Source: Rhizobiaceae bacterium (GTDB lineage: Bacteria > Pseudomonadota > Alphaproteobacteria > Rhizobiales > Rhizobiaceae). From it: a DNA stretch of 9,972 bases. The stretch spans positions 1-9,972 of the forward strand of contig JAJFMR010000178.1 of assembly GCA_020696915.1 (NCBI GenBank). The letters are read 5' to 3'. Position numbers and translations under genes: made by a program. The stretch's first letter is position 1. Each line of letters opens with the position of its first letter. This document shows positions 1 through 6,079 of the stretch, one piece after another. Under the pieces are notes generated by a model. That model did not search any database. It saw only the letters and a list, made by a program, of their open reading frames with translations, and had not been told where the DNA came from.

Positions 1-203
1 GCCTCGACGCTCTCATCGTGCAGAATCGCGTCGAGGCTCTCGCAGGTGGGAAAGGGAAAACGCGAGGAAAACGCCTTCCGCCTCGCTTCGCTCGGGCTGA
101 AGGCGTAAGCCACCTCGACCTGGTCGTCGAGGTCGACCAGTCCCTTGGCGTGCGGAGTGACGGCCATCCCGAGTCCGACGATCGCGATGCGGGTCCTTTT
201 CAC
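1..203 (-). CDS. Gfo/Idh/MocA-family NAD(P)-dependent oxidoreductase, N-terminal part (cut by window edge)
   Basis: The first 67 codons of a gene that continues beyond position 1. It starts with GTG at 203, preceded by a strong ribosome binding site (ACAGGAGG, about 8 bases upstream). The N-terminus reads KRTRIAIVGLGMAVTPHAKG, a Rossmann beta-alpha unit with a GxGxxx nucleotide-binding loop. It is followed by the second strand VEVAYAFSPSEARRKAF and then FPFPTCESLDAIL, the usual order in Gfo/Idh/MocA dehydrogenases. Members oxidise or reduce sugars, inositols and related polyols with NAD(P); the catalytic EKP region is outside the window. It lies 40 bp downstream of the TRAP permease on the same strand, so it is probably co-transcribed and probably acts on the imported compound or a derivative. 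The substrate cannot be told from this fragment. Confidence 0.85.
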   Translation of the reverse strand, partial: MKRTRIAIVGLGMAVTPHAKGLVDLDDQVEVAYAFSPSEARRKAFSSRFPFPTCESLDAILHDESVE

Positions 204-243
204 GTTTCGAGCCTCCTGTCTCCTGGTCGGGCCGGTCCCGGCG

Positions 244-2121
244 TCACGGCCCGAACCAGGTCACCGGCAGCAGCGATAATGCCGGCACGTAGGCGATCAC
301 GAGCATGACCGCGATCAGCACCAGCGTGAACGGTATGACGGCCCGGAACGTGGCGGCCTGGTCCGCGCCGCCGACCCGCGCCGTGGTGAACACCAGGACG
401 CCGAGCGGCGGGGTGAGCGCGCCGATCACCATGTTCAGGATGATCACGACGCCGAAATGGATGGGATCCATGCCCGCCGCTACGATCAACGGAACCAGGA
501 TCGGCACCAGGATGACCAGCGACGCTATCATCTCCATGAACAGGCCGACCGCAAGCAGGAAGAGGTTCAGCACCAGCATCAGGACCCACGGGTTTTCGAC
601 GAGCGCTCCCATGGATTGGGCTATCTTCTGCGGCACCTGTTCGTAGGCCAGCACCCATGCGAATGGCGCGGCGGTGGCGATGATGACGACGATGAGCACG
701 GTGTCGAAGACGGACTCCCGGATCGCCGCCAGAAGGTTCGACGGCGTCAGCTTGCGATAGAGCAGGAAGCCGCAGAGCATCGCGTAGACGAACGCGATTG
801 CACCCGCCTCGGTCGCCGTGAAGACACCGAAACGGACGCCCATGACGATGATCAGCGGCAGGGTGAGCGCAGGGATTGCCATCGCCAGCGAGCGCAGGCG
901 CTGCCGCGCCGAGGCCTTGGGAACGTCGCCGCCATAGCCCCGTCTCAGTGACATGACGTAGACGGTCGCCATCAGCGACAGCGCCACCAGAAGGCCAGGC
1001 ACGACCGTGGCGACGAACAGCGCGCCGACCGATACCGAGGCAAGCGCCGCGTAGACGATCAGCCCGAGGCTCGGCGGGATCATGTTGGCCAGCGTCGCGG
1101 ACGACGCGGTCAGCGCGGCGCTGAACGGCCGGTCGTAGCCGCGCTTTGCCATCTCCGGCACCATCAGTTTTGCCATGGTGGACGCATCCGCAGTGGAAGA
1201 GCCCGAGATGCCGGCCAGCATCGTGTTGGCGACGACGTTCGCCTGTCCCAGGCCGCCGCGCATGTGGCCGACGAGTTGCACGGCGAGGTCGACGAGGCGC
1301 GGCGTGATCCCACCGGCGTTCATTACCGCGGCGGCGAGAATGAAGAAGGGAATGGCGAGCAGCGTGAAAGAATCGAGCGACGCGGCCATGTTTTGCGAGA
1401 TGGTGACGAGGAGTATCTCGGCGAAGGGCGCGAAAGCAGCGAAAGCGCCGAACGCCATCGCGAAGGCTACGGGCGTTCCGACGACGATCAGCACGAGGCC
1501 GACGAGGTTGAGCACGATCGCGCTGCTCGCCTCGCCGTAGAGGCTTGGCGCCGCAAAACGAATGGCGAAGTAGATCGCCAGACCGGCGGCGATGATCGCA
1601 ACCCCTTGCGTCAGGGACCTGCCGGGCCTGGGCCACAGGAGGAAGAACAGGTTGAGGAGGCCGCCCACCGGGACCGCGAGGAAGTAATACCGCATGGGCC
1701 ATTGCAGGGCCGGGGAGGCCGCAATGGCCCGCGACACGTATTCGTAGCCGTGAATGAGAAGCATGAAGCTCGCCGCCGCCACCACCGACCTGTTGAAAAA
1801 GTCCAACATGGCGCGGCGGCGCGTCGAAAGCAGGCGCGGAACCGTATCGATCGCGATGTGCGCATCCCGCCCGGTGGCCAGACCCATCCCGAGAAACACT
1901 GCCCAGCAGAACGACCAGATCGCCAGCTCTTCCGGCCATGGCAGGCCGGAATGGAAGACGTATCTCAGCGTAACCTGCAGGCAGGCGACCCCCACGGCCA
2001 CCACCATGAGCGTCACGCAGATCACCTCCAGCAGACGGTCGACCATGCGTGCAAGGCCGTCCGGCATGCTGTCGGACGCCGCACCCGCGGGCGCGGCGTC
2101 CGTCTCTGCGTCGACGTCCAT
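244..2121 (-). CDS. dctQM: TRAP transporter fused permease, DctQ-DctM type (625 aa)
   Basis: An inner-membrane protein that, with the DctP protein, takes up a small organic acid using an ion gradient. The N-terminal DctQ domain (about residues 25-170) has four hydrophobic helices and the signature LQVTLRYVF...LPWPEELAIWSFCW (48-73). A further helix at about 172-190 links it to a complete DctM domain (about 195-622). The DctM part shows ALDSFTLLAIPFFILAAAV (248-266), AGISGSSTADAS (303-314), TASSATLANMIPP (338-350), FTATEAGAIAFVYA and LTPPLGVLVF, the conserved loops of the large subunit. DctQ and DctM are separate in many species; the fusion is a known variant. The start at 2121 lies 10 bp after the dctP stop, with only a poor ribosome binding site, so translational coupling is likely. 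The downstream gene is a Gfo/Idh/MocA dehydrogenase. Confidence 0.96.
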   Translation of the reverse strand: MDVDAETDAAPAGAASDSMPDGLARMVDRLLEVICVTLMVVAVGVACLQVTLRYVFHSGLPWPEELAIWSFCWAVFLGMGLATGRDAHIAIDTVPRLLSTRRRAMLDFFNRSVVAAASFMLLIHGYEYVSRAIAASPALQWPMRYYFLAVPVGGLLNLFFLLWPRPGRSLTQGVAIIAAGLAIYFAIRFAAPSLYGEASSAIVLNLVGLVLIVVGTPVAFAMAFGAFAAFAPFAEILLVTISQNMAASLDSFTLLAIPFFILAAAVMNAGGITPRLVDLAVQLVGHMRGGLGQANVVANTMLAGISGSSTADASTMAKLMVPEMAKRGYDRPFSAALTASSATLANMIPPSLGLIVYAALASVSVGALFVATVVPGLLVALSLMATVYVMSLRRGYGGDVPKASARQRLRSLAMAIPALTLPLIIVMGVRFGVFTATEAGAIAFVYAMLCGFLLYRKLTPSNLLAAIRESVFDTVLIVVIIATAAPFAWVLAYEQVPQKIAQSMGALVENPWVLMLVLNLFLLAVGLFMEMIASLVILVPILVPLIVAAGMDPIHFGVVIILNMVIGALTPPLGVLVFTTARVGGADQAATFRAVIPFTLVLIAVMLVIAYVPALSLLPVTWFGP

Positions 2122-2131
2122 GGCGCCTGTC

Positions 2132-3166
2132 TCAGCCGAGCGCGCGGATCGCCTTGATCATTTCGGCAGTCTCGGGGCTCTTCGAGCCGAAATCCTCGTA
2201 GAGGCGTGCCGTCTGCTCCTCCATCTTTGCGAGCTCTTCCGGCGGCAGCGCCTGCACTTCGACCCCAAGACCCTTGAGTTCGCCGAGCGTCTCGGCGGCC
2301 TTGGCGCGGTTGATGCGGCGCTGCTCGGCAAATTCCGCCTTGGCGGTCTCGCGGAACATCGTGCGCAAGTCTTCCGGCAGACTGTCGAGCCAGGCCGCGT
2401 TGACGCGCACCGCCTTTGGCAGGAACCAGTGGCCGGTCAGCGTGAGGTTCCTGGCCTGCTCGTGGAACTTGAAGCCTACGATCGAGAACACATCGGAATC
2501 GATGGCATCGATGATACCCGTCGAGAGCGCCGAATACTGCTCCGAATAGGGCAGAGGCGTCGGGGCTGCTCCCAGCAGGGTCCAGAAGTCCACCCAGATG
2601 CGCAGCTGCGGCACGCGGATCTTGAGGCCGCTCAAATCTGCAAGCGAGCCCACAGGGCGCTTCGCCAGGATGTGGCGGAAGCCGGTTTCGCCGTAGGCGA
2701 CGAATTCGACTCCGGTCTTGGCGCGCGCGATGTCCGAACACTTCTGGCCGAGTTCGCCCTGGAGGACGGCATCGACATGTGCTTCGTTCTTGTAGATGAA
2801 GCCCGGAGCGCCCCCGAATGCCGCGATTTCCGGCGCGATGGCCTCTTCCGAGTCGGGACCCGCGGTGGTGACCTGGATGGTTCCGATGCGGCTGCCTTCC
2901 AGGGCCTCCGCGAGGCCGCCGAGCTGCGCGGCGGGAAAATGCTGGGCGTCGATGCGGCCTTCGCTCTTCTCGTTCAGCGTCTTCGTCCAGGCGTCGAAGG
3001 CGTTGGTGATCGGCGTGCCTATGCCCTCGGTGTGAGCGATCTTGCAGACGAACTTTTCCTGCGCGAACCCCTGCCTGGCGATTGCGGGCATTGCGAGCAT
3101 GGCGCCGCCCGTCTTGATGAACAGCCGACGGCTGACCCCGGTGCATGGTCGAGTAAGAGACTTCAT
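2132..3166 (-). CDS. dctP: TRAP transporter solute-binding protein, DctP family (344 aa), Tat-type signal
   Basis: Periplasmic ligand-binding subunit of the TRAP system encoded with the downstream DctQM. The N-terminus contains SRRLFIKTGGAMLAMPAIA (12-30), a twin-arginine (RRxFxK) signal, with a likely cleavage near GFAQ (33-36). The mature protein begins EKFVCKIAHTEGIGTPITNAF, typical of DctP. LADLSGLKIRVPQ (175-187) carries the Arg (about 184) that in this family pairs with a ligand carboxylate, followed by LGAAPTPLPYSEQYSALSTGIIDAID (198-223). The substrate is therefore probably a carboxylate or sugar acid; the exact ligand cannot be read. The ATG at 3166 has a GGGAGGA Shine-Dalgarno about 8-10 bases upstream. 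The gene is first in the operon and diverges from a broken GntR regulator. Confidence 0.95.
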   Translation of the reverse strand: MKSLTRPCTGVSRRLFIKTGGAMLAMPAIARQGFAQEKFVCKIAHTEGIGTPITNAFDAWTKTLNEKSEGRIDAQHFPAAQLGGLAEALEGSRIGTIQVTTAGPDSEEAIAPEIAAFGGAPGFIYKNEAHVDAVLQGELGQKCSDIARAKTGVEFVAYGETGFRHILAKRPVGSLADLSGLKIRVPQLRIWVDFWTLLGAAPTPLPYSEQYSALSTGIIDAIDSDVFSIVGFKFHEQARNLTLTGHWFLPKAVRVNAAWLDSLPEDLRTMFRETAKAEFAEQRRINRAKAAETLGELKGLGVEVQALPPEELAKMEEQTARLYEDFGSKSPETAEMIKAIRALG

Positions 3167-3206
3167 ATCGGCAATCCTCCCTTTGTGACGCGCTTACTTG
3201 CATTTC

Positions 3207-3238
3207 ATCGTGCCGGTATGGCACCATACCGGCACGAT
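3207..3238. promoter_or_regulatory. Perfect inverted repeat, probable GntR operator between divergent genes
   Basis: ATCGTGCCGGTATGG (3207-3221) is exactly repeated in inverse at 3224-3238, separated by the two bases CA. The core TATGG-CA-CCATA is a compact dyad of the kind bound by dimeric GntR/FadR-type regulators. It lies between dctP and the divergent GntR gene, where such regulators normally bind. No T-run follows either arm, so a terminator is unlikely. Confidence 0.75.
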
Positions 3239-3261
3239 ACAGCCAATCTTCGCGGTTGCAA
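3234..3261 (-). promoter_or_regulatory. Candidate promoter of the dctP operon
   Basis: Reading the minus strand, TTGCAA (3261-3256) and TATCGT (3239-3234) are separated by 16 bases. The -10 hexamer overlaps the outer part of the 15-bp inverted repeat, so a repressor bound there would block transcription. The match to consensus is moderate and the call rests mainly on position. Confidence 0.35.
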
Positions 3262-3278
3262 GCGTCAGGGAGCCGGCC

Positions 3279-3963
3279 TTGGAGGCTTCACTCCGTTTCA
3301 GGGAGCCCATTGCGCCGCAGCTGGTGACGGCGCTCAGGCAAGGCATCGCCGAGATGCGGCTGCGGCCGGGAGAGGCCCTCTCCGAGAAGGAGATCGCCGC
3401 GCGCTTCGGTGTCTCGAGGCAGCCGGTCCGGGAAGCCTTCATCAAACTGTCGGAAGCCGGTCTGGTGGAGATCCGGCCGAGCCGCGGCACCTTCGTCATG
3501 AAGATCTCCGTCCGGGAAGTCGCCGACGCACGCCTGGTGCGCGAAGCGATAGAAAGCGACCTAGCCCGCAATGCGGCGCGGCTGGCCACGCCCGCGCATA
3601 TCGACGGCCTCCGCAGGATTATCGCCAGGCAGAAGGAGGCCGGCGGAAGCGACGACTATCGCCGCTTCAACGAACTGGACGAAAGCTTTCATCGCGCGAT
3701 CGCCGAGATCGTCCGGAGCGACTATGCGTGGCGCGTCGTGGAGGCGGCGCGCTTCCAGACGGATCGCGTCGCTGATCGTCCAGCATGAGGATATTACCGA
3801 CCGGCTGGAAGCCCGCGACGGCGAAGGCGCCGCCGACGCCATGCGGCGGCATCTGCGTGAAATTCTGCTCGCGCTGTCGCGGATAGCGCATTCACATCCG
3901 CAATACTTCGCCGATACCGAGCTGCCGGAGCATACGCGAGACCTCGTGCCGGGCGGCCGATGA
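3279..3963 (+). pseudogene. GntR-family transcriptional regulator (FCD domain), frameshifted
   Basis: The first frame (3279-3788, 169 aa) carries a winged helix-turn-helix: IAPQLVTALRQGIAEMRLRP, GEALSEKEIAARFGVSRQPV, REAFIKLSEAGLVEIRPSRG. The first half of an FCD ligand-binding domain follows, including FNELDESFHRAI with the first metal-binding Asp and His. It then reads QTDRVADRPA and stops. The frame one base over, from about 3763 to 3963, gives the missing end: SLIVQHEDITDRLEARDGEG, then AADAMRRHLREILLAL, with the two other metal-binding His. So the gene is a GntR/FCD regulator broken near 3762-3770. The TTG at 3279 is chosen as start because AGGGAG lies 6 bases upstream; an in-frame TTG at 3198 would place the operator inside the gene and adds no family-like sequence. 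It probably controlled the divergent TRAP operon. A sequencing error is possible. Confidence 0.8.
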
Positions 3964-4146
3964 CCGGGCCGCGCAGCCGGCGTGCAGGGCAGCCGCCAGG
4001 CCGTCACCTGCGGACCGCGAGAGCCAACTGAATCGCCTCGACTTGCTGGTGCCGGCACGACCCTGCGGGCGCCAGCCTGCTTCGAATCGGTGCCGATGCG
4101 GGCCGTCGCCGACCCCTTTGCGACCTTACGAGTCTTGGGCGTCCGA
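3964..4146. other. Non-coding gap between the GntR pseudogene and the MarR remnant
   Basis: About 180 bases. Open frames cross it on both strands, but their translations are Arg/Pro-rich and resemble no family. No convincing terminator, RNA or repeat was seen. Confidence 0.5.
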
Positions 4147-4341
4147 TTACGCCGCTCGGGATAACGCGCCGAACACACGCATCAGTTCGATGAGCAGGCG
4201 ATGCTCTTCCTCGTTCAGCGGAGCCAGCGCCTTTGCGTTCACCTGCGCGGCGGTGGCGACGGTCTCCTTCTCGAAGCTGCGTGCCCGGGCGGAGTTAGGT
4301 CTGAGCAGCGGCCCCGATACTGGCGTCGGTCGCAGGATCAA
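4147..4341 (-). pseudogene. Decayed MarR-family regulator, C-terminal remnant
   Basis: The last 45 or so codons read RSFEKETVATAAQVNAKALA, then PLNEEEHRLLIELMRVF. This matches the C-terminal dimerisation helices and the 'L-x-EE-x-x-L-x-x-L-L' ending of MarR proteins. Just upstream, the minus strand one frame over reads CDRRQYRGRCSDLTPPGHA (about 4337-4281). That resembles the DRR...LTPxG wing that precedes those helices in MarR, and it is itself cut by a stop just upstream. No DNA-recognition helix was found in 4342-4495. This is best explained as a truncated, frameshifted gene. A short intact protein is possible but lacks a ribosome binding site and a DNA-binding domain. Confidence 0.5.
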
Positions 4342-4456
4342 GGCATGTTCTCCGCCGAGGCCCCTATCTCCCCCTCACCTCGCGCTCGAACTTTCGGCGC
4401 TACTTCCGTTTCCTCCCCAATCGACGAGTACAGAACTTATGACGCGCGGACCTCCT

Positions 4457-4481
4457 CGGCACGCAACCCTATGCCGTGCCG
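4457..4481 (-). terminator. Hairpin downstream of the DUF6958-like gene, possible weak terminator
   Basis: CGGCACG (4457-4463) pairs with CGTGCCG (4475-4481), a 7-bp GC-rich stem with an 11-base loop, 15 bases after the stop of the last gene of the minus-strand tetR operon. No T-run follows, so it is not a classic intrinsic terminator. It could act with Rho or protect the mRNA 3' end. Confidence 0.3.
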
Positions 4482-4495
4482 CGACGCTGTCCCTG

Positions 4496-4795
4496 CTAGG
4501 GGAGCCTGAACAGCCGCACCGGTCTGGCCGACCGTCCGATCGTGCCCTTCGCCTCGAGATCGAGCTGCACCGCCTTGAGCCACCATCCAGCCTTGTCGCC
4601 GCCGGGGAACAGGTTTTGGGGCAGGTGCCGGAGCAGGGCCGATCTGGCGTCGGACACCGTCATTCCGGGTGGGTCCGAAGGAAGGACGGCCATCAGCGCC
4701 TCGCGCATCGCCATGTATTTCGAACGGTCCACGCGGTAAGTTCGGCCTGGCGAGGTCACGTTCTCGATCGTGATCCTGCTGTCGGTGTCAGGCAT
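4496..4795 (-). CDS. Small conserved protein of unknown function, DUF6958-like (99 aa)
   Basis: The protein starts MPDTDSRITIENVTSPGRTY, followed by RVDRSKYMAMREALMAVL. It ends with LPQNLFPGGDKAGWWLKAVQ, then LDLEAKGTIGRSARPVRLFR. The PGRT-x-RVD-x-x-KY-x-AMREAL and LFPGG-x-KAGWW-x-K-x-VQLDLEAKG blocks are those I associate with the DUF6958 family; the family number is from memory. No function is known to me. It has no signal or membrane segment, so it is probably cytoplasmic; the second half looks like a small winged-helix-like fold, which is only an impression. The ATG at 4795 overlaps the end of the upstream GFA-like gene by 8 bp, the sign of translational coupling. A longer frame to 4897 is rejected because its extra residues lie inside that gene. 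Confidence 0.8.
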   Translation of the reverse strand: MPDTDSRITIENVTSPGRTYRVDRSKYMAMREALMAVLPSDPPGMTVSDARSALLRHLPQNLFPGGDKAGWWLKAVQLDLEAKGTIGRSARPVRLFRLP

Positions 4796-5327
4796 CGATC
4801 TCTCCGTTGACGTGAGTGATTTTCGGGCTTTTGAACCCCATCGCGACCCAGGCGCCGAAGAGTTTTGCGAAAAACGCGGCCGACTGCCACCTGGCATTGG
4901 GGATGTCGTCGGAAAGGCCGGAGCGGTCCGCGAGGTCGCCGGTCATGGTCCGCAGTTCGGGCGGCGGCAACGTGCCCGCGGGCCACAGGCAGCCATAAAG
5001 GCTGAGCCAATGGCCGCGCTGGAATTCGAGGAACATCGGGGTGTTGCAGCAGCTGGCGACGACCCGCCTCGTTTTGGACGCCGATGTCAGGCGGAACCCG
5101 GCCAAGCGGCCGGCGCCCGCGATGAAGCGGACGCGATCCTTGCGGTAAAGGACGAACCGCGTCCCGCAGTTGCTTTCCATGAAACGCGGAGCTCCAGGAA
5201 GCGACTGCAGCCTGATGCCGGCCGCACGGCAGCTGTTGCAGTGGCATTCGCTGCTGACGATAGCCGCTCCCTCGACCGCGAGTCGGACCCCTTCGCAAGC
5301 GCAGCCGAGTCGCGTGATCTGTCGCAT
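4788..5327 (-). CDS. GFA-like (glutathione-dependent formaldehyde-activating-like) Cys-rich protein, 179 aa
   Basis: The protein has the Cys pattern of the GFA (Mss4-like) fold: LGCACEGVRLAV (C9, C11), SECHCNSCR (C28, C30, C33) and ASCCNTPMF (C93, C94). These are zinc ligands in characterised members. The rest, RFVLYRKDRVRFIAGAGRLA and FRLTSASKTRRVVASCCNTP, is a typical GFA beta-barrel. Most family members have no proven substrate despite the name; a role in handling aldehydes or glutathione adducts is inferred. The ATG at 5327 lies 7 bp after the TetR stop, with AAGGA inside the TetR end serving as ribosome binding site. The 3' end overlaps the next gene by 8 bp. The longer open frame to 5579 runs inside the TetR gene and is rejected. 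Confidence 0.82.
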   Translation of the reverse strand: MRQITRLGCACEGVRLAVEGAAIVSSECHCNSCRAAGIRLQSLPGAPRFMESNCGTRFVLYRKDRVRFIAGAGRLAGFRLTSASKTRRVVASCCNTPMFLEFQRGHWLSLYGCLWPAGTLPPPELRTMTGDLADRSGLSDDIPNARWQSAAFFAKLFGAWVAMGFKSPKITHVNGEIDA

Positions 5328-5334
5328 CGAGCAC

Positions 5335-5964
5335 CTATTCCTTCTTCGGATCGGCAAAGACGAGGCGGATATATCGCTCGAGATGATCGAGGCTTTCGCG
5401 CGCCAGTTCCGGATCGTTTCCCGCCTTGGCAAGCACGAACGCGCCCTGGATGACCGTCTGCATGTGCCGCGCCAGGCCTGGCGCCGTATAGTCCCCCGAA
5501 ACGCCTCGATCCCGTATGGCCGCGCCGATATCCGCCTCGAGTGTCGCGGCGTGGCCGAAGATGCTGTCGGCACAGGCATCGCGAATGGAGGGCGAGACAG
5601 CGTAGACTTCCTGGACCATCGTGCCGACCAGGCAGGTGAACTCGGACGGCTCCCCCGTGATGATCTGCTTCCGGAAGCCTACATAGGCCAGGACGCGCCC
5701 CAGGGGATCGTCGGGCGCATGGTAGGGTGCGGCAGCGAAGAAGGCAGTGGTCGTATCCGCCCAATACCGCGCGGCCGCCACGCCAAGGGCTTCCTTGCTC
5801 CTGAAATGATGGAAGAACGATCCCTTGGTTACCCCTGCCGCCCGGCAAAGGTCGTCGACCGAGGTCGCGGCGAATCCCTTCACCCGGATGATGTCCTGAG
5901 CAGCCTGGAGAAGGCGTGACCTCGCATCGCCACGTTGCGGATCGAGTTTCGTTCGCCTCGGCAT
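5335..5964 (-). CDS. TetR/AcrR-family transcriptional regulator (209 aa)
   Basis: A dimeric DNA-binding repressor. The N-terminal HTH is at about residues 14-62: ARSRLLQAAQDIIRVKGFAA, then TSVDDLCRAAGVTKGSFFHH, then FRSKEAL, close to the TetR consensus. The C-terminal part contains SEFTCLVGTMVQEVYAVSP (107-125). Its C111 sits where the E. coli electrophile sensor NemR has the reactive C106 (SGCLTVKL, from memory), so Cys-based sensing is possible. The ATG at 5964 is preferred over one at 6045, because 6045 would place the operator and -10 box inside the gene and adds non-family residues. There is no Shine-Dalgarno before 5964; see the promoter entry. It heads an operon with a GFA-like protein and a DUF6958-like protein, and probably represses all three. 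Confidence 0.93.
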   Translation of the reverse strand: MPRRTKLDPQRGDARSRLLQAAQDIIRVKGFAATSVDDLCRAAGVTKGSFFHHFRSKEALGVAAARYWADTTTAFFAAAPYHAPDDPLGRVLAYVGFRKQIITGEPSEFTCLVGTMVQEVYAVSPSIRDACADSIFGHAATLEADIGAAIRDRGVSGDYTAPGLARHMQTVIQGAFVLAKAGNDPELARESLDHLERYIRLVFADPKKE

Positions 5965-5971
5965 GGCAAGG

Positions 5972-6001
5972 ATAATACCGTACGGTCGGTATGTTCTGCA
6001 A
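5972..6001 (-). promoter_or_regulatory. Promoter of the tetR operon, probably giving a leaderless mRNA
   Basis: On the minus strand, TTGCAG (6001-5996) and TATTAT (5977-5972) are 18 bases apart. The -10 box matches consensus at five of six bases. Only seven bases separate it from the ATG at 5964, so transcription should start at or within a base or two of the A. The absence of any Shine-Dalgarno fits. Confidence 0.55.
5975..5992. promoter_or_regulatory. TetR operator candidate
   Basis: ATACCGTACGGTCGGTAT: outer arms ATACCG and CGGTAT are inverse repeats six bases apart, and the inner ACCGTACGGT is itself a perfect palindrome. It overlaps the spacer and part of the -10 box of the tetR promoter, as expected for autorepression. 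Confidence 0.7.
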
Positions 6002-6079
6002 GAATTATTGCCTGAACGAGCGCTCCCGCCGAGGCCCTTCGCCAAACGCCCGGACTACAGTGCGAATGACTGCCGCCGC

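Noticed and set aside
200..1939. Long 579-codon minus-strand frame overlapping the TRAP permease
   Set aside because: It is an Arg/Gly/His-rich shadow of the DctQM gene in another frame, with no family signature; the 625-residue frame has every DctQ and DctM motif.
2022..3227. 401-codon minus-strand frame over dctP
   Set aside because: A frame-shifted shadow of dctP. The true frame has the Tat signal, the conserved Arg region and a good ribosome binding site.
3207..3238. Reading the inverted repeat as a transcription terminator
   Set aside because: It lies between divergent starts, not after a gene, and neither side has a T-run; an operator fits better.
3194..3589. 131-codon minus-strand frame starting near the operator
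   Set aside because: Antisense to the GntR winged-helix region; Ser/Arg-rich with no recognisable fold.
1754..3775. 673-codon plus-strand frame opposite dctQM and dctP
   Set aside because: An antisense shadow produced by high GC at the third codon position. It crosses two well-supported genes and the operator, and its translation matches nothing.
5087..6001. 304-codon minus-strand frame over the TetR gene
   Set aside because: A shadow frame; the TetR frame has a clear HTH and effector domain.
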